Shown here: in pieces, positions 57,761-64,000 of the stretch
Numbering within the stretch: the first letter of the stretch is position 1
Layout of the letters: every line of letters starts with the position of its first letter
Source of the DNA: an uncultured Hyphomicrobium sp.
Lineage (GTDB): Bacteria > Pseudomonadota > Alphaproteobacteria > Rhizobiales > Hyphomicrobiaceae
Assembly (NCBI RefSeq): GCF_902826555.1
Contig: NZ_CADEFI010000011.1
Span: 22,308-86,307, forward strand
DNA length: 64,000 bases
Direction: 5' to 3'
Made by a program: the position numbers and the translations under genes
The notes under the pieces: generated by a model
Told to the model about the DNA's origin: nothing
The model's input: the letters and a program-made list of their open reading frames with translations, nothing else
Database searches by the model: none

Positions 57761-58708
57761 ATGAGCGGCCTTCTTGCACTTCTTGACGACGTGGTGGCGC
57801 TGACCAAGGTCGCGGCCGCCACGCTCGACGATGCTGCGGCGCAAGCCGTCAAGGTCGGTTCGAAGACGGCGGGAGTCGTCATCGACGATGCCGCTGTGAC
57901 GCCGCGCTACGTGACGGGGCTGGCCGCCCAGCGCGAGCTCCCCATCGTCGGGAAAATCGCCCTCGGCTCCCTCAAGAACAAGCTCCTGTTCCTGCTTCCG
58001 GCCGCGCTGCTGCTGACGGTGTTTCTGCCGCAGGCCATCACGCCGCTGCTGATGATCGGCGGCCTCTATCTCGCCTACGAAGGCTTCGAGAAAGTGCTGC
58101 ACTGGATCACGGGGGCGGAACCCAAGACCATCGCCACGGCGGTGGGTCTCGACGCGCAGACGCTCGAGGACCAGCGCGTCGCAGGCGCGATCCGCACGGA
58201 CTTCATCCTGTCGGCGGAGATCATGGCCATTGCTCTCGCCAACATCACAGACCCGGATCTGGTGACCAAGGGACTGGTGCTCGGCGTGGTTGCGCTGCTG
58301 GTGACGGGCGCCGTCTATGGCGCCGTGGCCCTGCTGGTCAAAGCCGACGACTTCGGCTTTGCGCTCGCGCAGCGCGGAGGGGTCATCTCCGGGGCGATCG
58401 GGCGGGCGCTGGTCCGCGGCATGCCGCCGTTCCTGCAGATCCTGAGCGTGGTCGGCACGCTCGCCATGCTTTGGGTCGGCGGCGGCATTCTCGTGCACGG
58501 CCTGGCGGAGTACGGCGTGACCGCACCCGAGCATGTGATCCATGCCGTGTCCGACGCGGTGCGCAACGCCATTCCGGCCGCAAGCGAAGCGCTGGCGTGG
58601 ATCGCGGGAGCATTCGGGGCGGCCATCGTGGGACTCATCGCCGGGGCCGTGACGGCGATCGTCGTCAAGATCGTGACGGCCCCGTTCGCCAAGGAGAAGG
58701 CATCGTAA
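57761..58708 (+). CDS. DUF808 (YedI-type) inner membrane protein
   Basis: 315 residues. It opens with the family text MSGLLALLDDVVALTKVAAATLDD, and helices with LPAALLLTVFLPQAITPLLMIGGLYLAYEGFEKV and IRTDFILSAEIMAIALANI follow. About seven hydrophobic helices are visible in all. The C-terminal helix (IVKIVTAPFAKEKAS) ends basic. Function is unknown. GGGGACC lies nine bases before the ATG. Confidence 0.9.
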   Translation: MSGLLALLDDVVALTKVAAATLDDAAAQAVKVGSKTAGVVIDDAAVTPRYVTGLAAQRELPIVGKIALGSLKNKLLFLLPAALLLTVFLPQAITPLLMIGGLYLAYEGFEKVLHWITGAEPKTIATAVGLDAQTLEDQRVAGAIRTDFILSAEIMAIALANITDPDLVTKGLVLGVVALLVTGAVYGAVALLVKADDFGFALAQRGGVISGAIGRALVRGMPPFLQILSVVGTLAMLWVGGGILVHGLAEYGVTAPEHVIHAVSDAVRNAIPAASEALAWIAGAFGAAIVGLIAGAVTAIVVKIVTAPFAKEKAS

Positions 58709-58724
58709 TTCGCGCTTGCGGCGG

Positions 58725-59354
58725 CTACGATGCTTTCCCGTGCGGCGGCAGCGAAGCCAGCGTTCCGTCGACGAAGGCGGAAACCACAACAAGCGCATCA
58801 AAGAGCGTGTGACCCAGGATCTCGAGGTTTTCCTCGAACAGGTCGCGCGACATGCTGCCCACCATCAGACCGTCCCACAGATGACGATCGAAGGTCTTGG
58901 AGATGAAGTAGGTCCAGAGCACCGACATCAGAAGCGTGACGATGGTCTTGTTCGAAATGAAGGGCTCGAGACGGTCGCGCGCGTGCGAAGCCCAGAAGAT
59001 CAGCAAGGGAAGCGCGATGTAGAACCCGGTGTTGGTGCCGCGGAAATGCAGCTCGCGCAGGAGAAGCGCCAGTGCGAACAGCGCCAGCCAATCGAAGTAG
59101 GGCTCCGGCCGCCGCGTCGCGAGGCCGATGGCGAATACGAAACCCACGCCCAGTATGATCGGCGAAATCAGCTCTGCATGCTCCTTGTCCAGGTAGGGGG
59201 CGATGCGCGGCAGAGTGTTGAGCCAATAGATGACCAGCGCCCCCGCCGCCGGCACTAACAAGACCCAGACCGGCGTCATCCGCAGCAGACGAAGGACGGT
59301 TTCCCAGTGCCACCTGACGTTTGCGCTCAAATTGTCTGCCACCGACCGCCCCAT
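58725..59354 (-). CDS. Multi-helix membrane protein of unknown function
   Basis: 209 residues with about six hydrophobic helices (for example VWVLLVPAAGALVIYWL and WLALFALALLLRELHF), and polar loops at RGTNTG and SRDLFEENLEILGHTLFDAL. The E-x-x-x-E and R-E-L-H-F stretches inside or beside helices are suggestive but unassigned. Convergent with DUF808, 16 bp apart. No family is recognised. Confidence 0.72.
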   Translation of the reverse strand: MGRSVADNLSANVRWHWETVLRLLRMTPVWVLLVPAAGALVIYWLNTLPRIAPYLDKEHAELISPIILGVGFVFAIGLATRRPEPYFDWLALFALALLLRELHFRGTNTGFYIALPLLIFWASHARDRLEPFISNKTIVTLLMSVLWTYFISKTFDRHLWDGLMVGSMSRDLFEENLEILGHTLFDALVVVSAFVDGTLASLPPHGKAS

Positions 59355-59483
59355 GTCACGTTGTCACGAGGCCGATGTAACGAGCCGGCGCGGCGGTGCG
59401 TCAAGGCTGCGAAAGCCTTTCCGCGCTTACATTTGTGACAGGTTTGGCGATCGCGCCGCGCCGCGAGACCTCGTGCGCAGGAG

Positions 59484-60254
59484 CTAGCGGCGCCACCACC
59501 AGGTCATCCAGCGCATCCAGGTGGTCCATGGCCAGAGCGCGGACCGTGTCGCCGCCTGGGTTTCCTGCAGCGGGTTGGCGGCCGGCGCCAAGCGACGGAC
59601 AAGGATCCAGCCGGCGATAAAGCCGCCGATGTGCGCCCACCAAGCGATTCCGCCGCCGCCCGGCTGGGCGAGCGAGCCCAATCCCTGCATGACCTGGGTC
59701 GCGAACCAAAGCCCGGCAAACAGCAGCGCCGGCATCATGAAAAATACGGGCAAGATCACGATCGGCTGCAGGATGTTGACCCACGCATAGGGAAAGCGGC
59801 GGGCATAGGCGGCGATGACACCGGCGATCGCTCCCGAGGCACCGAGGGCCGGCACCGGGGACGAGAAATTGAAAACGAAGTGCAGCGCGCTCGCGGCAAG
59901 ACCCGATGCGAGATAGAGCGCCAGGAAGCGATCCGAACCCAATCGGTCTTCGAGGGCGGGCCCGAACACCCACAGCACCCACAGATTGGACGCGATATGC
60001 ATCAGCCCGCCGTGCAGGAACATGTTGGTGACGAACGGCAGGAGGTTGGCGCGGCTTGCGTCGTGAGCCACAGCCCAGGCGCCGTCCGTATAGCGCGCGG
60101 GGACGAGGGCGAACGTATTGATGAAAGCCTCGGCATCGGCTTGCGACAGCGTCACCTGATAGAGGTAGGCGGCTATGCACAGGCCGATGAGAGTCCAGGT
60201 CGCCCTCGGTGTCGCCGTGTACGGGATGGTGTTGTTGGTCGGGATCACGGGCAC
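59484..60254 (-). CDS. Rhomboid family intramembrane serine protease
   Basis: 256 residues, six helices. Catalytic Ser140 is in GASGAIAG and His208 in WWAHIGGFIAGW. His86 and Asn90 in HGGLMHIASN correspond to the oxyanion residues of GlpG. It cleaves membrane-spanning substrates. An unusual Trp-rich C-terminus (about six Trp in the last 18 residues) follows the last helix. The start is GTG. A longer product is possible, but upstream sequence is unlike the family. Confidence 0.92.
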   Translation of the reverse strand: MPVIPTNNTIPYTATPRATWTLIGLCIAAYLYQVTLSQADAEAFINTFALVPARYTDGAWAVAHDASRANLLPFVTNMFLHGGLMHIASNLWVLWVFGPALEDRLGSDRFLALYLASGLAASALHFVFNFSSPVPALGASGAIAGVIAAYARRFPYAWVNILQPIVILPVFFMMPALLFAGLWFATQVMQGLGSLAQPGGGGIAWWAHIGGFIAGWILVRRLAPAANPLQETQAATRSALWPWTTWMRWMTWWWRR

Positions 60255-60373
60255 CTCGTGCAGCAGCCGACGACATCGCCGCGCCTAGGCTATGCGAGGC
60301 CGGGCACGATGTTCAATTGTGCCGGTGACGCAGGTCCTGGGTGCGGCGTGCCCGGTCGAGGCTGTCTCGAGTC

Positions 60374-61156
60374 CTACTCGTCGTCGCCATCGTCGGCGTC
60401 GGCGGCGCCGCTGCTGCCGCCGCTGGCCGCCTCTTCACGCTCACGCTCACGCTCGCGCTCGCGGGCCGCCTCGCGCTCTTTCTCGCGCTCCTTCTGCGTC
60501 TCGCGATCCTTCAGCGCCTTGGCGAGGCGCATGTCGAGGTAACCGCCGACGACGGTCTCGAGCTCCGGCGTCTTGTCCTCGAAGAAGTGGTTGGCGCCGG
60601 GGATGATCTCGTGATCGATCTTGATGCCACGTTGCGTCTTGAGCTTGCCGGTCAGCTCGGCGACCGAGTTCGACGGCACAACACGGTCCTTGTCGCCGTT
60701 GACCATCAGGCCCGAAGACGGACATGGGGCCAGGAACGAGAAGTCGTACAGGTTGGAGGGCGGCGCTACGCAGATGAAGCCGTCGATCTCCGGGCGGCGC
60801 ATCAGGAGCTGCATGGCGATCCAGGTGCCGAACGAGACACCGGCGATCCAGCAATATTTGGCGTCCGGCTTCACCATCTGCAGCCAGTCGAGCGCGGAGG
60901 CCGCGTCCGCCAATTCGCCGGGGCCGCCGTCCCAGAAGCCCTGGCTGCGGCCGACGCCGCGGAAGTTGAAGCGCAGCACCGAGAATCCCCGCTGCGCGAA
61001 CGTATAGTAGAGGCTGTAGACGACCTGATTGTTCATCGTCCCCCCGAACTGGGGGTGGGGATGGAGAATGAGGGCGATGGGGCTGTCGCTGGCCGGCTCG
61101 TGGTGGTAGCGGGCCTCGATGCGGCCCGCAGGCCCATTGATGATCAGCTCGGGCAT
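60374..61156 (-). CDS. Alpha/beta-hydrolase with charged low-complexity tail
   Basis: 260 residues. Core: LILHPHPQFGGTMNN oxyanion loop, nucleophile elbow GVSFG, GDKDRVVP for the acid, and GANHFFEDK for the His. This is the dienelactone-hydrolase-like/KANL3-like group. The last 50 residues are a highly charged Lys/Arg/Glu helix (repeating E-R and K-E) ending in Gly/Ser/Asp. The tail may bind RNA, membrane or partner; the substrate is unknown. Confidence 0.85.
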   Translation of the reverse strand: MPELIINGPAGRIEARYHHEPASDSPIALILHPHPQFGGTMNNQVVYSLYYTFAQRGFSVLRFNFRGVGRSQGFWDGGPGELADAASALDWLQMVKPDAKYCWIAGVSFGTWIAMQLLMRRPEIDGFICVAPPSNLYDFSFLAPCPSSGLMVNGDKDRVVPSNSVAELTGKLKTQRGIKIDHEIIPGANHFFEDKTPELETVVGGYLDMRLAKALKDRETQKEREKEREAAREREREREREEAASGGSSGAADADDGDDE

Positions 61157-61475
61157 CTAAGTCCTGTTCGCTATTAAATTCGTGGGGTTGCTGGGCTCGG
61201 AACGGGGCCGCTTCGGCACGCGTAATGCGTTATCCAGAATTCACGAGATCGTGCCCAAGAGAATGCTTGATTTCCCCGCTCGGAATTTTCATATTCCGGT
61301 TGCAAGTTTAGAACGGTTCGAAAGAGAGGCGCCCCCTCGGGCGATCCACTTTCGGGCTGCACCCAGCGTGTGAGGCGGCGCACTTGCCCGCGTCTCTTAG
61401 CACACGTGGGGTGGTTGGTTGCAAGCAGTATGCGCCCTTCGCACGCGAAGGGAGCGCAACAGGGCGGTGAACGGC
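61157..61475. other. Divergent intergenic region upstream of iscR
   Basis: This 319-bp stretch includes the candidate Irr box at 61307-61323, an AT-rich patch at 61285-61310, and a hairpin (CCCTTCG, four bases, CGAAGGG, 61435-61452) that ends 24 bases before the iscR ATG. No gene is seen. Confidence 0.5.
61307..61323. promoter_or_regulatory. Candidate Irr (iron-control-element) box
   Basis: TTTAGAA, CGG, TTCGAAA: near-perfect dyad. The Irr box of Rhizobiales is TTTAGAA-N3-TTCTAAA as I recall it; here one base of 14 differs. It lies 153 bases before iscR. Irr controls suf clusters in this order, so the location fits. Confidence 0.45.
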
Positions 61476-61958
61476 ATGGAACTCAACACACGCGGTCGCT
61501 ATGCGGTGATGGCGATGGCTGACCTCGCAAAGCACGGAGCGGGAAGCTCGGTGCCGCTATCGGCAATCGCGCAGCGCCAGCACATCTCGCTCGATTATCT
61601 CGAGCAGCTGTTCCTGAAGCTTCGCCGCGCGGGCCTAGTGGAAAGCGTCCGCGGACGTCACGGCGGCTACAAGCTCGGGCGCGGGGCAGGCGAAATCTTC
61701 GTCGCCGAGATCATGACGGCCGTCGAGGAAGGGACGCGCATGACGCGCTGCTTCGGCGAGCAATCGCTCGGGTGTCTCGAAGGCCAGAGGTGTCTCACGC
61801 ACAATCTCTGGACGGCGCTCGGCGACCGCATCGAAAGCTTCCTTGCCAGCGTCAGCCTCAAGGACGTCATCGACGGCATTCCCGTCGCCTCGCCTGTTGC
61901 GGGCGTCACACCGCATGTCCCCTCGTCCGTCGCAACTCTGGAGAGACCGACGCAGTGA
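61476..61958 (+). CDS. iscR: Rrf2-family Fe-S regulator IscR
   Basis: 160 residues. The N-terminal winged helix shows MELNTRGRYAVMAMADLA, PLSAIAQRQHISLDYLEQLFLKL and GYKLGR. The cluster-binding loop has three Cys (CFGEQSLGC then LEGQRC) and the CLTH His; the first spacing is seven rather than the five of E. coli IscR. It senses Fe-S status and should control this operon. Its stop overlaps the GTG of the desulfurase gene by four bases. Confidence 0.93.
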   Translation: MELNTRGRYAVMAMADLAKHGAGSSVPLSAIAQRQHISLDYLEQLFLKLRRAGLVESVRGRHGGYKLGRGAGEIFVAEIMTAVEEGTRMTRCFGEQSLGCLEGQRCLTHNLWTALGDRIESFLASVSLKDVIDGIPVASPVAGVTPHVPSSVATLERPTQ

Positions 61959-63073
61959 GCATGGCGCGCACATACCTCGATCACAACGCGACGGCACCGC
62001 TGCGTCCGCAAGCGCGCGCGGCAGTCGTGGCGGCGCTCGACGTGTTCGGCAACGCCTCCTCGGTGCATGCCGAGGGGCGGCGCGCGCGGGCATTGATCGA
62101 CGAGGCGCGCGAGGCGGTGGCTCAGCTGGTCAATGCGGACGCGGGTGAGGTTGTGTTCACAAGCGGCGCTACGGAAGCGAACACGTGGGCGCTCTCGGCG
62201 CCTTGGGAGACGATCGTGCTCGCGGGTATCGAGCACGATTCCGTTCGAGCGCCGGCGACCGCGATGGCTGCGGCCCGGGGGGCGCGGGTCGTCGATATTC
62301 CCGTCACGCGCGGCGGGACTGCGGATTATGGGTCCGCGCCTCTCAACGCCGCGACGCTTCTGGTGCTCCAGCTCGCCAACAACGAGACGGGCGTGCTGCA
62401 GAATGTGGAGGCCGCGGGCCTCCGAGCCACAGAGAACGGCGCGCGGCTGCATACGGACGCCGTGCAGGCGCCGGGACGCGTCGCGATCGACTTCAAGACG
62501 CTCGGCGCGTCGACCATGAGCCTTTCGGCGCACAAGATCGGCGGGCCGAAAGGTATCGGCGCGCTCGTTGTCGGCAACGGCGTGACGCTTCCGGCGCTGT
62601 TCGCGGGCGGCGGACAGGAGCTGCGCCGGCGCGCCGGGACGGAAAATGTCGCCGCCATCGCCGGGTTCGGGGCAGCGGCACGGGCTGCGCTCGACGAGCT
62701 TGCGGGCGCGTCGCGTGTCGCCAAGCTGCGCGACCGGCTCGAGGCCGAGGTCAAGCGCGCGACGCCGGAAGCCGTCATCATCGGAGCGGATGCGCCGCGC
62801 CTTCCCAATACGGCGGCCATCGCGCTTCCCGGCGTCTCTGCGGAAACGCTGGTAATCAAATTCGACCTCGCAGGCGTCGCGATCAGCGCAGGTGCCGCGT
62901 GCTCCTCGGGCAAGGTCGCAGAGAGCCATGTGCTCACGGCCATGGGGCTGCCGCCCGAGATCGCGGGCAGCGCCATCCGCGTCAGCCTGGGGCCCGAGAC
63001 GACGGAAGCTGAGATCGCGGCGTTCCTAGCCGCTTGGACACGAATTTGCGGCAGCGCCTCGCTCGCTGCGTAA
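61955..63073 (+). CDS. Cysteine desulfurase (IscS/NifS-like, SUF operon)
   Basis: 372 residues: YLDHNATAPLRPQARAAV opening, SGATEANTWAL, HTDAVQAPGR, PLP-Lys in SLSAHKIGGPKG, and catalytic Cys in GAACSSGKVAESH. It releases sulfane sulfur from L-cysteine for cluster assembly. GTG at 61955 overlaps the iscR stop (GTGA) with GGAGAG nine bases upstream; ATG six bases later is an alternative. By sequence it is group I rather than SufS proper, a common arrangement in alphaproteobacterial suf operons. Confidence 0.93.
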   Translation: MSMARTYLDHNATAPLRPQARAAVVAALDVFGNASSVHAEGRRARALIDEAREAVAQLVNADAGEVVFTSGATEANTWALSAPWETIVLAGIEHDSVRAPATAMAAARGARVVDIPVTRGGTADYGSAPLNAATLLVLQLANNETGVLQNVEAAGLRATENGARLHTDAVQAPGRVAIDFKTLGASTMSLSAHKIGGPKGIGALVVGNGVTLPALFAGGGQELRRRAGTENVAAIAGFGAAARAALDELAGASRVAKLRDRLEAEVKRATPEAVIIGADAPRLPNTAAIALPGVSAETLVIKFDLAGVAISAGAACSSGKVAESHVLTAMGLPPEIAGSAIRVSLGPETTEAEIAAFLAAWTRICGSASLAA

Positions 63074-63123
63074 CGACTTCAAAAAGCCGGCCTCGGCGGG
63101 CCGCACTGTAAAGGTGGATGTGA

Positions 63124-64000
63124 ATGGCTGCTGTTCAGGAGACGATCGACCAGGTCAAGAAGATCGACGTCGATCAATACAAGTACGGCTTCGAGACCAA
63201 GATCGAGACGATCAAGGCGCCGCGCGGCCTCAACGAGGGCATCGTCCGCTTCATTTCCGAGAAGAAGGGCGAACCTCAGTGGATGCTCGACTGGCGGCTC
63301 GAAGCCTATGCGCGCTGGCGCAACATGACCGAGCCGACCTGGGCCAAGGTCAGCTATCCCAAGATCGATTTTGAGAACCTCTACTACTACGCGGCGCCGA
63401 AGGGCACCGACGGACCGAAGAGTCTCGGGGAGGTCGATCCGGAGCTGCTCCGCACCTACGAGAAGCTCGGTATTCCGCTCAAAGAGCAGGAGGTGCTGGC
63501 GGGCGTCTCGGGCGCGCGCGTGGCGGTGGATGCGGTGTTCGACAGCGTGTCCGTGGTGACGACGTTCAAGGACGAGCTCCGCAAGGCCGGCGTGATCTTC
63601 TGCTCGATTTCGGAGGCGATCCGCGAGCATCCTGAGTTGATCAAGAAGTACCTGGGCTCGGTGGTGCCGCAGGGCGACAACTTCTATGCGGCGCTCAACG
63701 CGGCCGTGTTCTCGGACGGCTCGTTCGTCTACGTGCCGGAAGGCGTGCGCTGCCCGATGGAGCTTTCGACCTATTTCCGCATCAACGAGAAGAACACCGG
63801 CCAGTTCGAGCGCACGCTCATCATCGCGGAGAAGGGCGCCTACGTTTCGTACCTGGAAGGCTGCACGGCGCCGATGCGCGACGAGCATCAGCTGCATGCG
63901 GCCGTCGTGGAGCTGGTGGCACTCGACGATGCGGAGATCAAGTATTCGACGGTGCAGAACTGGTATCCGGGCGACAAGGATGGCAAGGGCGGCATCTATA
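63124..64000 (+). CDS. sufB: Fe-S cluster assembly scaffold SufB, 3' end outside window
   Basis: 292 codons visible from the ATG, with AGGTGG eight bases upstream. Conserved SufB text is clear: [59 protein letters not shown]-type [21 protein letters not shown], and [21 protein letters not shown]. The catalytic Cys region near the C-terminus lies beyond the window. It is the SufBCD scaffold that builds and carries clusters. The 50-bp gap after the desulfurase gene marks one operon. Confidence 0.95.
   Translation, partial: MAAVQETIDQVKKIDVDQYKYGFETKIETIKAPRGLNEGIVRFISEKKGEPQWMLDWRLEAYARWRNMTEPTWAKVSYPKIDFENLYYYAAPKGTDGPKSLGEVDPELLRTYEKLGIPLKEQEVLAGVSGARVAVDAVFDSVSVVTTFKDELRKAGVIFCSISEAIREHPELIKKYLGSVVPQGDNFYAALNAAVFSDGSFVYVPEGVRCPMELSTYFRINEKNTGQFERTLIIAEKGAYVSYLEGCTAPMRDEHQLHAAVVELVALDDAEIKYSTVQNWYPGDKDGKGGIY

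Overview
The window is a stretch of ordinary high-GC (visibly about 60-65 percent) bacterial chromosome with densely packed genes on both strands. The gene content points to an alphaproteobacterium of the order Hyphomicrobiales, perhaps a Hyphomicrobium-like family. The pointers are a two-subunit methylmalonyl-CoA mutase, clpS-clpA, a phasin, a SPOR-tailed D,D-carboxypeptidase, a four-gene Aap-type amino-acid ABC operon, bcp beside a giant AsmA/DUF3971 protein, and an iscR-cysteine desulfurase-sufB cluster. The genus is inference. I see no rRNA, tRNA, CRISPR array, transposase or prophage. Both ends cut through genes: a TIR-fold protein at the left and sufB at the right.

Layout. 1-2.7 kb: TIR-fold protein and a HerA-like (DUF853) ATPase, both on the minus strand. 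3.1-8.5 kb: propionate/methylmalonyl-CoA branch (mutA, mutB), then an MDR oxidoreductase. 8.7-12.1 kb: clpA, clpS and a phasin, all minus. 12.5-16.9 kb: D,D-carboxypeptidase, small membrane protein, membrane J-protein, VWA protein, GNAT. 17.2-19.9 kb: four exported proteins (Tat-exported VOC protein, orphan glycine-betaine binding protein, two small secreted proteins). 20-26.5 kb: putA, panC, an EamA exporter, a secreted DUF6569-like protein. 26.9-30.4 kb: parE and glpK. 30.4-38.2 kb: small proteins, a TolB-N/FlgO-TPR membrane protein, cbpA-cbpM, an AT-rich patch with a GntR regulator, creD and an aquaporin. 38.6-45.6 kb: RhlE-type helicase, GNAT and the aap operon (P-J-Q-M order). 45.8-49.3 kb: internally duplicated membrane protein, LhgO-like oxidase, DUF2130 protein, bactofilin. 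49.6-61.2 kb: bcp, AsmA/DUF3971 protein, tyrS, anmK, pyruvyltransferase-like protein, DUF808, a membrane protein, rhomboid protease, alpha/beta hydrolase. 61.5-64 kb: the Fe-S cluster operon iscR-cysteine desulfurase-sufB.

Functional threads: short-chain acyl-CoA catabolism (mutAB with a candidate PccR-type operator), proteostasis (clpSA, cbpAM, membrane J-protein), envelope maintenance (D,D-carboxypeptidase, creD, AsmA protein, bactofilin, anmK), uptake (Aap, betaine-binding protein, aquaporin with glpK nearby) and iron-sulfur assembly with a candidate Irr box. No self-contained new system is obvious. The best leads are the TIR/HerA-like neighbours, the candidate operators before mutA and iscR, the AT-rich gntR patch, the orphan exported cluster at 17-20 kb and the duplicated membrane protein at 45.8 kb.
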